DNA from: Hofstenia miamia
Taxonomy: Eukaryota > Xenacoelomorpha > Acoela
Reading direction: 5' to 3'
DNA length: 64,000 bases
Assembly (NCBI GenBank): GCA_004352715.1
Contig: SCFE01000023.1
Coordinates: forward strand, 1,216,905 to 1,280,904
In this document: positions 24,102 to 35,457 of the stretch, one piece after another
Layout: every line of letters begins with the position of its first letter
Position numbering within the stretch: the first letter of the stretch is position 1
The notes under the pieces: model-generated
What the model saw: the letters and a program-made list of their open reading frames with translations, nothing else
Databases searched by the model: none
What the model was told of the DNA's origin: nothing
Program-made: the position numbers and the translations under genes

Positions 24102-24440
24102 CTGACTTGTCAACGAGCAGAGCTTGTAGCTTGTAAGGAGCCAAGCTCTTTAGCAATGAATTGACATGCAAAGAGCCCAAAACCAGGCAAGGTTACAGCA
24201 TTTCCATTCCCATAATTTGAATGCTATTAATCTGATCCTACAAAGTATTCTTTTTGCTTCATTCAATATACGCCTTGAGTTCTTTATAGTTTTATTTCAA
24301 ATATTCAGTGAATGACTAAAATATCTAAACAAAATAACCCTGAAAGAGAGCAAAATTTTCTTTAGGGGACTTAACGAGCATTGAGAAGTTCTGCTTGACG
24401 AAACGAGGAGCCTAAGAGTTTCGGCTTGTTGACTAGTCTT
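24102..24440 (+). mobile_element. hAT-like MITE, GAGCC-rich family, copy 3 (old)
   Basis: 339 bp with diverged ends CTGACTTGTCAACGAGCAGA and GGCTTGTTGACTAGTCTT. The flanks TTAAAGAA and TTAAGAAA could be a decayed target duplication. The interior keeps the family layout, with many substitutions in the GAGCC units. Clearly older than the other four copies. Confidence 0.72.
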
Positions 24441-24779
24441 TTAAGAAATCTTTATAGAAACTTTCAAGAATTAGTGCCAAAATTTTTCTAAAACTGATGC
24501 ATCTCACAACATCATAAATACTTGTAATTTAGCAATGAATAAATTGGCATTTGGATACATAGCCAAGTATTATACCAAAAATTAAACCGGTATTAAAAAA
24601 TATACTTATTTTTTATGCTGGATATTTTATATTCGAAACTGAATTAGGTTATTGATAATATCGAAACGCTTGGACACTTAAACCTACTACACAGCAAATT
24701 CTTATCTGATATTGTACTCTTAGCTTTTCAATTCTGACTTAAATTTATCAACTAGACAGTAATGAAAAAGGTATCCCTA

Positions 24780-25165
24780 AAAAATTATTACTATTACTAT
24801 TGAGGCCTCAATTTACCAGTTTACAGGGAGTCTGAGAGCTTTCCTTGGAACACTCGATGTCTGTGACAATGCCGACTTCTGAACGACACCCTCTCCAATT
24901 TTGGGTAATCTTAGCTAATCCAAGTATCACTTGTCTATTTTGTTTACTGCTTCTAGTGCTCAAACGACTCCTGGGTCGACTTCAATCTTCAGTTTTTTCT
25001 AATTTGTCTTTCCTTGCATCAATCACCTTTATTGTGCCCTTGTTGAAATTCCAAATTTTAGCCCCATTCTCTATGACTCCCTTTGGCTTAAGAGTGAACT
25101 GTGTGAGTATCCGAGTTTAATCGGCCATATCCGCTAGTAGAGAGATACGGGTGTTGGCTTTACGG
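24780..25165 (-). pseudogene. Fragment of a zinc-knuckle-type LINE polyprotein C-terminus
   Basis: Minus-strand reading gives VIENGAKIWNFNKGTIKVI near 25010-25065. This resembles the segment after the CCHC knuckle in the LINE type also seen at 48111-48640. Further on, in changed frames, come KIEVDPGVV and a QKSAL-like tail (24880-25000). Stops and frameshifts are present. The plus-strand frame 24845-25120 is the shadow of this sequence. The identification rests on my memory of the family and is moderate. Confidence 0.4.
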
Positions 25166-25169
25166 TACA

Positions 25170-27930
25170 GGTGGAACCGCTAAAAAAATAAAATTACAGG
25201 CAAAATATATCATTAAGCAGCAGCTTTGAAATCTGAATTAATAACCTTTACATGTTTCTTTAATACAAAATACCCTAACTAATTCGTTCTTATTTGGGAT
25301 AGAATTCTACCCAAAACTACATGTTTTCGCAAAATTGAAAATTTTAATGAAAAACTCATTAAATCTTGTTTTTTAGAAATATATTAAAGTTTTGTCCAAC
25401 ATTAAAAAATTTATTTCTTGCATTCAAGAAAATTTCATCGCAAATCTCTTGAATCAGTGCTTTAGAAATTACATCTTAATATCAAGATAATAATTTCTAG
25501 TATAAAACAGGAGAAATAGAATAAATTGATAAAAAATCTTTTTAAAATATTTTTTAAGGACGCATTGTTGGCATAGGCATTTCCATGGGCGTGGGCTATG
25601 CATGGACATGCAACCTCTATGGGAATCCCCACATATACTTATTCTATGGCTATGGAAATTTTGAATCACTGATTTTCAATACCTAAGTTGCTCTGATGCA
25701 TTGTGTGTATCTTGTGCGTTGTTTTGAAATTCAGGAATGAAATATTTTAAGTGATTGCCTGACCTCCTGCAAAGTGGCATACAGCAAAGTGATAGTGCAA
25801 GACCACTGGTCCTGGCTTCAGTTTTAACGTTACAAGTGCATAAACGTAGCCAAGGAGCGAAAGAAGCCATGATGTCAAATGACCATTGCTCAGTAAGACA
25901 ATCGCCCGGCACAAAGTGAAAGTGCAGAGATGAAGAAACTCGTGTAATAGATATTCTGAATGATAACGACGTTTTCCTGATAATCGATGAATCTGATGTT
26001 AAGATAATAAGGAACCATTTTCTCTTGCAACTCTCTGACGCTACATTTTCATGTGTGGCATGTTTACTCTATAAGTGTGCTGAGAAGATCAGAAGTCAAT
26101 ACAAAAATCAGCAGTGTTTTGATTTCAAAGAGGATTGATGTGAAATTCGGGATTATATCCAATGAAGAATTGATCAAAACGATTGCTGATATAGTACTAT
26201 ACCAGATATCAGTGCAAGTTTACAATCGTGCGCTGCTACGACATGTTCAGTTTAAACCAACTTATTCTCATTTCTGAATAACAGATTGTGCAATAAAGTT
26301 CGTAATTTTCTACCTGAAAACTCAGGGAAGTACTTTATGTTCCATTTTAGCAATTTTGCAGATAAACTTTACCATAAAGTTTAAATAAAGTCACAACTGA
26401 GCAACAGTTAGGTCACATTTGGGCCGCCTTTGTAATCAGTAATGTATATCAATGTCATTGAATGATTCGTCTTAACCGCTAACTTTGCGCATGGCGCGCC
26501 TGGACTGGACTCACACAGCTTGTTTTCAGAAAACAAAATATTTCAGGGTAGTTCCCACAGTTATTAGAACGCTTCATTATATGATGAATAGTATTGAAGG
26601 AATTTGCACATTTTTACAAAAATCGGATTTCTCATTGAAAAAAAAATTATTAGTGCATGTAAATTCAAGCACAAGAATAAATGTTAGTACAAATCATCAT
26701 AGCATAAATGGGCCCAACCTCACAGATGTGTCATGTAAAATGCTTTCAATATTTCTAAGAGACTTGGACAAAATTCTTCAAAAATGTGGACAAAACAATT
26801 TGTTACAAAAAAGTAATGGTAGGAAATAGTGTAAAGGAAGAAAAATATATGTTAATTGCAATTTAGTTAAACAAGCCTTTGATCTAACGAACTTCTAAAT
26901 TTAAGCAAAACTTCAGTGCCCTTTGAGTACATTAACAATGTTAAATGGAATTTTATTCTATTTTTTAAAATTCTAATTTTTATCGGTCAAATGCTCAAAA
27001 TTTTTATGGGCACCAGGCCGTACCGCTGTGCGCAAGCTCATGCCAGCACATCATTACAACTAGATTAAAATTTTAAAAATGTGCAAATAATTTTGGCTTT
27101 TGCATAATATCACTAATTTACGACATTATAATTTGATGTACAAATCGTTTATGGAATAAATCAGGCTATAGCCAAGAGGGCGAAGAAAACTCTGCTTAAC
27201 AAGAAATTTTATGGCAATCTGTGATAATAGTTATTGCTCAAGTTGACTTAGCTTGTTTGCATAAGTTATTAACTTTTTCATTTTTTAATTTACATATATT
27301 ACATGTATATACATAAATGTAAGGGCTTGCTTGTCTCTGTAAGCAGTTACGATAGCGCATAAAAAATAATTCAATGTGTTGATTTTTTCACATAAATTTC
27401 ATCCACTGATTATTTACTTATAAAAGGGTTTTCCTAATTTTCAATTTCAATCTCAAATGTGTTTTTTTAATCACTTTATTCATGATCAATTGCATTTTTG
27501 ATTCCACCGCAAAGTGAGTTGCACATATTCGCATTTTTACAAGAATGCGAACTGCTCTGCACAAAATGCTCAAACTAACTTCGTACCGGTTGTATTTACT
27601 GCTAGATCAAGCTTTACATACAGAAGCTTCTAATTGCTGTATTCATAGCTTAATTCGATTTTTTAATGATGAAAATTATTGTTCTATTATCTCATACGAG
27701 TAGGAGACCTAATAAGCAGAACCGAACCCACTGAGAGTGCTTTTATTAATGAAATCCTAAGATTTGATATTGAAACCATTATATTAATGATACAGAAGAT
27801 GGTAGAAATAAGCAACTATCACACAACTTTGGGATAACTTAGTCTGGGCTTCAAAAAGGGATTGTTTTGGGCTTAAGGCTTTTGCTTGGAACTAAACTAG
27901 GCTTGGGTATAAATCATCTGTCAATTTGCA
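25170..27930. other. No gene identified; several short frames
   Basis: Frames of 70-115 codons lie near 25676 (minus), 26053 and 26485 (plus). One plus reading near 25975-26000 gives FLIIDES, reminiscent of the FSLIIDES block of hAT transposases, but the surrounding residues do not support it well. The rest of the stretch shows no structure. Confidence 0.3.
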
Positions 27931-27939
27931 ACTGTGTAT

Positions 27940-28179
27940 TAGAGAGTGACATCGGGTACCCAATAAACACGACCCGATTTCGGGCTTCGGATCGGGTCGG
28001 GTTCAGGTATCTGATGTTAATCATCACTTGATTTGAGAAAGATTCAAGACGCTAAATAATACCAATGAATTCCCCTGTCAGAAAATGACTGATGTAATGA
28101 TCATTTGATTGGATCGAGATCCATGACATCAAATCAAAGTCAACGTTTCGGTTCGGGTACCATATATTGTCACTCTCTA
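27940..28179. mobile_element. hAT-like MITE, TAGAGAGTGACA family
   Basis: 240 bp. The ends are inverted copies of TAGAGAGTGACA followed by a second matching block GGTACC in each arm. The flanks CTGTGTAT and CTGTGTAC (27932-27939, 28180-28187) agree at seven of eight positions. The left arm has repeated GGGTCGGGTT-type motifs. No open frame. The 8-bp duplication suggests hAT, and the terminal sequence differs from the other families here. Confidence 0.75.
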
Positions 28180-28187
28180 CTGTGTAC

Positions 28188-28480
28188 ATCAACATTTAAA
28201 AATATAGAAATATAATAATGTATGCTAGAAAAGAATAATAAAACGGACTCAGCTTCCTCAGCTGTTAGTAATGCCACATGGTGTTTTGATTCTTATCCAT
28301 CCCCTATTCTAAGTAGACTTAATGGATTAAAAAGAATATTACTTAAACTTTTTAGCGATTTTATAAAATTCCTTTCAAAAGACGATGTTAAAAATTACAG
28401 AATCACATTAATAAAGTACTTGAAAAATTTGCTCTTAGTCAGTTGCTAGCCTTCTTTAATGCACATGAGCCTCACAGCTG
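28188..28480. other. Non-coding spacer between two MITEs
   Basis: A 75-codon plus frame (28222-28449) has no recognisable motif. Nothing else seen. Confidence 0.35.
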
Positions 28481-28488
28481 TAATCAAT

Positions 28489-28845
28489 CAGACTTGTCAA
28501 CGAGCCGAGCTTCTAACGAGCCGAGCCGATCCGATCCGAGCAGAGCCGAACCGAGCTTGAGCACAGTATTTGATATATAAAGAGCTCAAAACGAGCCTAT
28601 TTTAGGCAATGCAAGTTTATATTTCTGCTTATTAATTTGATTATGGAGATTTTTCTTAATTTTTGCAGTCATGTATGCCTTTCCTATAATCATATTTAAG
28701 AACTGTTTATTAAATAATAGGAAGAGATATGTAAAAAATTCTTTGAGCAAAATATATTTTAAAAAAATACCGAGCTAAAACGAGCCTCATTTACTCAAAA
28801 TTTAAACGAGCCGAGCTTGGAAATGTCGGCTCGTTGACAAGTCTG
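28489..28845 (+). mobile_element. hAT-like MITE, GAGCC-rich family, copy 4
   Basis: 357 bp, ends CAGACTTGTCAACGAGCCGA and TCGGCTCGTTGACAAGTCTG, which are perfect 20-bp inverted repeats. Flanks TAATCAAT and TAATTAAT match at seven of eight. The left arm has an expanded run of CCGAGC-like units (28500-28555). Confidence 0.87.
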
Positions 28846-28853
28846 TAATTAAT

Positions 28854-29480
28854 TTGTTCATGCCAGTGATCTAAACTAGGAAATATGTCTAACACGCGTT
28901 TTTTCTGACAAAATAATAATAACAATATATAAAATTTTTGCATCTCGTATCAATCACGATAAAAAAAACCGAGGTACAAACTAAGCTGTATCAATATTCA
29001 AATATATATATGAGATGGGGTAATGTATTAGTTGTCAGATATGGCTGTACAACTACAGTAAGCCATTCAGAATTAATTTCAGCGCAAAATTGACTGCAAG
29101 GTTAATTGATCTTGAGATTCAAACTTAAAATTTGAAATCATAGATATTTGACAACACATTTGTGAATGGTGTGCGAACTTATGCCCATCAGTTTCAATGT
29201 TGAAGAAGTTCTGAATTCAGACGACTAAATGAATATATAGTAGGGATGGGATTTGGATAGTGAATTGAATATATCGGATACCGGATAATTTGACTGCCGG
29301 ATATCGGAAAATATATTGTTCAATTATTACTAAGGCAACCAGAAATATGACTTTAGGAAAACAAAATATGACCATATTTTTATGACAAAATATGACGAAA
29401 TTTAGTTAAATATGCCCTAAAATTTGAAGTTCCACTTTTCAAAATGACCCATTTAAGAAATATAAAACGTTATTCTATTA
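28854..29480. other. Non-coding stretch with a possible hAT end
   Basis: TAGGGATGGGATTTGG (from about 29251) and a cluster of AAATATGAC motifs (29344-29397) resemble 5' ends of hAT elements. No matching right end was found nearby. Confidence 0.3.
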
Positions 29481-29483
29481 CTG

Positions 29484-29690
29484 AGAACAAAGAAAGCAAC
29501 AATTGGATAAAAGGGCAGAATTGAAGAGAAATATAAACTTGGAAATCCAGCCAAAACTAGGTGAATAAGCACATAGATAGAAGAACTAAGGTAGGTGATA
29601 AATGTAGGCTATGCAAGAAAATGCTGGGGATTGTAGAATCCCTAATTATAGGATGTGAAAATTTGGTGGAGAATGAGTTCTGGCATGATA
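29484..29690 (+). pseudogene. Fragment of a zinc-knuckle-type LINE polyprotein
   Basis: Plus-strand reading gives NKHIDRRTKVGDKCRLCKKM near 29560-29620. It matches KKHIDRRVEVSDKCRLCKKE of the minus-strand LINE at 48111-48640 at 15 of 20 residues. The conserved Cys pair is kept, followed by GCEN. Upstream ESNNWIKGQ corresponds to ESNKWLKKA. A stop and frame changes are present, so it is a dead fragment of roughly 200 bp. Confidence 0.65.
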
Positions 29691-30780
29691 ACTAGGGCGA
29701 ACAAAAGTCAAAAAAATCAAAATGGAATAAAGGTCAATTTTGTTTAAATAGTTATAAATTTAATTGTTTTAATGCATGTGCATACATATTTTAAAAATTT
29801 TAAGGTAAAAATAAAGTCAAAATTTTCCAATATTTTGAATTTGGTAAAAAATGTTGAAATTTTCTTTGAGGTCAATTTTTTTGGAAGAGAAACAATGTAT
29901 GAATGATTTTCATAAAAAAACTCTTTAAAACTAAACAATATTTTTAATAGCAGAGTATCTGAGAAAATTTATGAGTTTTGTACTTAAATTGTAAACAAAA
30001 GTTTAAAGGGGAGGAAGCCTCCATTTATAAATCTATAACATCATTTCCAATTTGCTTACCTTTTAAAAATATGCATTTCTTGGTTACAAAAACATGGGAA
30101 AATATCACTGCACAATTTTAACTACTTTTTAAACTAGAGATAAGTTTAAGTAAACGTTAAATTTATTATAATATATTGCCAATGTTTATAAAAATGACAT
30201 TACCCAAGGGTGTCATTGTTGAGAGAGCAAAAACTGCTCTCAATGGGGCAATAATGCACAAGATAGTGCAAGCCACAAATTACTATGAATTGAATTAAAC
30301 TTGTGAAATGCTTTGAGTTTGAATCAACCTTAATTTTGTATGCTTTGTCGAAAATTGAAACTATAGATTACATTAGTTAATGAATAATCGGTTCATTAAA
30401 TCTTACAGAATATGGATTGCTGAAAATAGCAAGTGCTCCCCTGCTTCCATGGAAAGCTTCTTCTCAATGTTAAAAAGCATTCTTAAGACAATAAAATAAT
30501 GGGAAGTTCTGTATTGGTGTTTTTCTTTCCTAGTTGAGTTTTTTTAGTATAGAATATACGAGTTTTACAAAAGCTTAAAACTCTAAAGTTCAATTTTGTA
30601 AGTAAAAAAGTCAAAATTTTTGGGTCAAGATTTTAAATTTTTAGATAAAAAAAATCGCTCCAATGATAACGTAGGTTGGATTGCCACATTGGAGCTTCAT
30701 TTAAGGTGATACTTTCCAACTTGTGGGTCAAACTTGCAGATATAGGCCGAATTCAATCTAATAATTTACATAAATATTGT
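29691..30780. other. No intact gene; possible hAT C-terminal remnant near 30410-30490
   Basis: Plus-strand reading at about 30412-30490 gives WIAENSKCSPASMESFFSML, which resembles the hAT dimerisation-domain block PASSxxxERxFS. Nothing else of a transposase is legible. The 64-codon minus frame at 29744 has no motif. Confidence 0.3.
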
Positions 30781-31126
30781 ATTGAGTGCCAGAAATTTTA
30801 TTCTACCATTGGGAACCGAAAGGGCTATGCCTGAATCGTCCTAGAGAGTAACCTCCTCGTGGTGGTTCCTGGAGAAGCGGAGACGCTGAGCCAATACTTG
30901 ATGGGCGCGTCTCTTTGTGGAGTCCCGAACCTAAAGTGGACGTTAAACAATGAGGTATAAGAAGGTGCAACCATGTGTGCTTTGCACATATGGGGGCGGT
31001 GACGATGATGTGAGACTGTTTGTTCTGTGGAGCAGACGGCGACGTCTATGCCCAGAGCCGTAGAGTGCGTCTACGAGGGCAGTCATACAGAGGATTTTCC
31101 TCTGTCTCTGGCCTCTAGATAGGCCC

Positions 31127-31281
31127 AGGCCAGCATTTGCTGAGCCTTACCTATGAGGGAGCTTTGCTTTGTCATGGGTTTTAGTTATGATCCGACATTC
31201 TAAGTTACGGAGATTTTAGGACGTCACTTGGTCCTTTGCACTACAAGTGTATAAATATCTCCTAAATAATCAGGATCTCCA
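31127..31281. repeat. 155-bp direct repeat, copy 1
   Basis: Starts AGGCCAGCATTTGCTGAGCC and ends just before the single N at 31282. Copy 2 differs by three substitutions. Confidence 0.95.
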
Positions 31282-31282
31282 N

Positions 31283-31437
31283 AGGCCAGCATTTGCTGAG
31301 CCTTACCTATGAGGGAGCTTTGCTTTGTCATGGGTTTTAGTTATGATCCGACATTCTAAGTTACGGAGATTTTAGGACGTCACTTGGTGCTTTGCACTTC
31401 AAGTGTTTAAATATCTCCTAAATAATCAGGATCTCCA
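31283..31437. repeat. 155-bp direct repeat, copy 2
   Basis: Begins at the first base after the N and ends GGATCTCCA at 31437. See the finding on contig overlap. Confidence 0.95.
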
Positions 31438-31710
31438 TAACAGGCAGACGCAGGTGCTCACGAGTTACCTCAGTTAGTAGCCTTGGTTGGCGAAAGCTGT
31501 AGAGAGGCGCAACCCTCTCATGAAGCTCGGCCTTCGGCTTCACTCTCTGCTGATCAGACTCAACACAGATCAGCACTCTGCGTGCCAGGGGTCGCCAGAG
31601 GACAAGCATGATTAAGCCGGCTGCACTCTTCTAGGGGGAGTGAGAGAACATCTGTTGCCACCCACTCTTCAGTCCGTTGACTGGTAGAGTAACCCCGATT
31701 CTACCATAAG

Positions 31711-33095
31711 CTACACACTAGAAAAGCTGGCGTTATATATAAGAATGATACCAGTGAGAAAACCGAAATGGCGTTTATGAGTAAATTCATGGTCAGATTT
31801 GGGCAACAAATTTAAAAGTCAGGTGGGGTCGCATAAGCAATCTTGGATATTAACATCGAGTATTACATAAAAGTTGTCAATTAAAAATCATTTCAATTTG
31901 TCAGCATTTCAAACCTTTTATCGGTCGGTGGTGTAAGTATTGTTGGCTTGGGCTTGAGTAGCAAATGGAAAAATCGTGTCGGGCACACATTTTGAGGTAA
32001 TGACGGCAAATTCATATTCGAACTATATATTTATACAGCATCTCTACAGGGGGGAATGCGAAGGAAATTTATTTCATTCATATCAATATTTCAGGTCAAC
32101 TTGTTTTTGGAAAAATTTCTTAATACTGATATTATATCACAGCGCAATTGATTCAATTTGACGAATTCAATGAATCTAGTAGTACATATCTAAAAGTCGT
32201 TATCCCTGAATTGAATGAGTTTTTTAAGATATTTAATAAAATGTGCATTCATAGTTACTGTATCCAAATCTAAGTAACTGTTGCCGTTACTCTCATTGGG
32301 GATATTTTAGAGTAAAATTAGCGGGATATGAGTTAAACTCCAACCTACTCTATTTTTATATTAAATTTGCACTATAATGAAATGATTCTGTAAAAATATT
32401 GAAAATTTAGTGCACTTTTTGTAGTAAGAAATTTTTTAAAATTCAAAAGTACTTGTTTTTAAATTCTTCTCCCTGAAATAGCAGTGCGCTTAATTTTTTA
32501 TACTCCTGGATGAACTAAGATACTTACCTAACTATGAATATCCTCTATCCATTTGTTAGATTCTATCCCAGAGTTGATAACGCGATAAATGCAAGCATGT
32601 TTTTTTTTACAACACACAGAGTTTTAACCAATGCGTGATGGCAAGACAAACTATGGCACATGTTTGAATGGGGATACACTTGGAATATAAATTACTCCAC
32701 CAACAAGTTGAACGAAAAAATCAAAGGCGGTTACGCTACGGTTAGACTATGTGAGTGCTCACGTGTGACCTGTCACATTTTGGCATGGTCTCCGGTACAT
32801 TGTGACAAGGGTTCAATTGCTTACTCTTTTATAAAATAAATTATAAAAAATACCGTAGTATTATTGTATTATTGAGTATGACTTATTACTAAAATGATTA
32901 TAGTGATTTAGACTCCTTCTGGAAAAAATGAAGAACACTATTTTGTTATACCAGATTGACAATTTTGAAAAGCAAGTTTTAAGCTGGTTTGACTACTGAA
33001 ATATGAAAAAGCAAGAAATCAACCCTATAAAAGAATTCTCTGAATTACTAAAATCGTGAATGTGTTTTGATCTTTCTAGAACGTTCCACCACAAA
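31711..33095. other. Non-coding stretch
   Basis: No gene recognised. A somewhat GC-richer patch near 32735-32815 has no legible product. Confidence 0.4.
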
Positions 33096-33099
33096 GTGT

Positions 33100-33255
33100 T
33101 GTGTAGAAGGATCCTTATTCCCCTTAAGACGAGAAAAGACTTAGCTTAGAACAACAAAGTCGGATGAGCGCCTGTCTGGACTGTACATTACAAGCATTCA
33201 CAAAGATAAGGCGAAGAAAGATATAATAAACTTATTGACATTTTTGGTGAGATAG
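33100..33255 (+). pseudogene. hAT transposase C-terminal (dimerisation) remnant
   Basis: The plus frame from about 33151 reads TTKSDERLSGLYITSIHKDK and ends at a stop at 33253-33255. The pattern LRxTxxxERLSGLxxxxIHxD is typical of the very C-terminus of hAT-family transposases of the zinc-finger MYM-like type. Upstream the frame is broken by a stop, and only faint similarity continues (FPLRREKT). No catalytic part is present. It is a possible relic of an autonomous relative of the MITEs here, but no direct link can be shown. Confidence 0.5.
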
Positions 33256-34265
33256 ACGAAGGTTGCAGATTCTGTTTACTTCCCAATTGTGATATAATAT
33301 AGTTTTTGTTTTGTTTTTTTCATATCTCCATACTTTTTAAAACATTTTCCTTTGATAATTTTAAAAAAAATGCATTCAAGAAAATAGGGCCGTTAATGAT
33401 AAATAATCATTTTTCTGCATTTAAAATCAATTTCTAAATGTGCATTGAAAATGCAGAATATCAAAAAACAACAGCACAAATATAGATCTATAGATTTTAG
33501 TTGGAGATGCTATATTTCTAAAAAAATCTATTGAACAACTTTACTTATGAAAGCCCCTAATTTGCTGGGAAACCCTTTTTTTGTTTCAAAGCGACTGGAA
33601 TGATTATAGGGCCACAAGAATGAGGATTTTGAGGTAATCCTTACTTTGAATATTTAGACAAAATCTTTTCACAACATGCAAAAACATTTTATAGCTTCCT
33701 TTCTTTTTTTTTACTGCAAATCGCCAAGCAGTGAAATAGTAGGTCATGGTTTTATTTATTCTCTATTAGGGTTGGCATTTGTATTATAAGTTGTTGCAAC
33801 TCCACCAACATCGTTGACTCAAAATGACATCATCCTATTAAATAAAGCCATGCTAATGATCACTTCTTACCATCATTACATTTACTGTCAATATGAATGC
33901 ATAGTATGAATATAATTCTATAAACTATGTGCGTTAGGAGACTTTCTCTGGGTTCCTAACCAACTATTGGGATGCACTTTCTTACAATTGTACCCAGTCT
34001 CATCCTCTAATACAAAAACAAGGCATGCATGAGCTGTTTTTAAATACAATTTGTATAAAGCCAAGTGAAAGCATTTTTATTGACAAGTAGTAAAAGTTAT
34101 ATATTTATATTTTTTTAGGCTTTAACTAAAATAAATTTGCAATGTTAGTATAAAATAAAAAGGTGTTGAATTAATACAATTACTTAACTGAAATCAGGAT
34201 TGTTGTATCAATCAAAAGAATCATATTGTTAGTATGTCAAGAGGTTCATTTGAATAATTCATAGA
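33256..34265. other. Non-coding stretch
   Basis: Nothing recognised. Confidence 0.4.
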
Positions 34266-34269
34266 GGGA

Positions 34270-34670
34270 TCCTGTAGCCTTAATGATGGTTACTTCACCA
34301 TTTGAAGGCATTTCACTAAATCAAAGATGACAATTTTACCATTTCTAAGTATTCTTTGCAATCACTGATTACTATTTTATGTTTCAGTAAGCTTAGGAAT
34401 CAAGAATGGCATTTGCATATTCACGGATTGATATTATAATGTTTCAAGACATTTAATATTCATCAATGACATTTTGATATTTCAGACCGTTTGTAAGATT
34501 CAATAATGACTATTGTGCATGTAATGTTTCAAGACATTTTCGAATCAAGGTTGACGATTTTAATATTTCAGTACATTTGCTAGACACCACTGATTGCCAA
34601 ATTTAGGAATCAGGGATTACCATTTTAATAATTCAGGGCATTTATTAGCTTCAGTGATGCCTATTTTTGA
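34270..34670. repeat. Degenerate minisatellite, period about 40 bp
   Basis: About ten diverged units can be lined up by eye. The common core is roughly ATTTTAATATTTCAG, two or three variable bases, CATTT, a short spacer, then AATCA and a GAT/GAC. Units are strongly diverged and vary in length (about 25-45 bp). No element termini are visible. Confidence 0.6.
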
Positions 34671-35413
34671 CATTGCTTAAGGTAAAACAGCTACATATAT
34701 ATCTTATATCAATACTTTCCTTTGTCTGACAAAATTTCCATTAAAGTGACAAAAAAAACTTCAAAAATCACTTAAGATAATATTCTGTTCTAATTGCACA
34801 GAATTATCAATGTATTATTTTATTGAAGCAGTCTGCATTTAGTGAAAATTGTGGATACTTGAAACTGATGTTATCTGCATCATTTTCCTATCATCTCCTT
34901 TTCGTATAAAAGAATTTTTTGTCAATCAGCAATATCGTCTGTTTTTAAATTTTTAATTATTCCCAATTTTAGTAGACGCTGTCAAATTTACGCATAAATG
35001 CGTTTCAAACTTCTATATGTAAATGTTTTGTTTTGAATTGTTCCCAGACATATTAACCAATTAAAGATTTGTTCCATAATTGCTACTACCAGTGACGACT
35101 ATTCAAATTGCCTTAAGATGAAAATATATATTTATTTAAAACATTACTTTAAATTAAAATTTCAAGTTAGTTTTCACACTTCCAATTATCAAGCCGCAAC
35201 TTCTAAGCACACTGGCAATTCATAGAAATACATCCATTAAAGTACCACCAAGTCATCAGAGTTCTCGTTCTCCATAAATAGATCAGGTTACAAAGAAGCT
35301 TCTTCTTATACAAATTCGATTACCAAGGGTGAAATCAGTCAGCTATTGTTGTAGCAGAACAACATTTTGCATATGTTTACAAGTCTAATATCCGAGTTAT
35401 TAAAATTCAATAA

Positions 35414-35457
<44 letters not shown>

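Larger units (their letters stand above)
30800..31710. other. GC-rich island of about 900 bp, unidentified, with an internal duplication
   Basis: This block is far richer in G+C than everything around it and has sharp edges. It contains no convincing protein frame on either strand; the 63-codon minus frame 31418-31609 has no motif. A 155-bp segment occurs twice around a single N. Possible explanations are an untranslated region of a GC-richer retrotransposon, a composite SINE, a structured non-coding RNA gene or inserted foreign DNA. I do not recognise tRNA, 5S or snRNA box sequences in it. Confidence 0.5.

Noticed and set aside
24845-25120. 91-codon plus frame
   Set aside because: It is the antisense shadow of a better minus-strand LINE-like reading.
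25975-26000. FLIIDES as evidence for a hAT transposase catalytic block
   Set aside because: Only one short block fits, and flanking residues and the frame do not follow the family.
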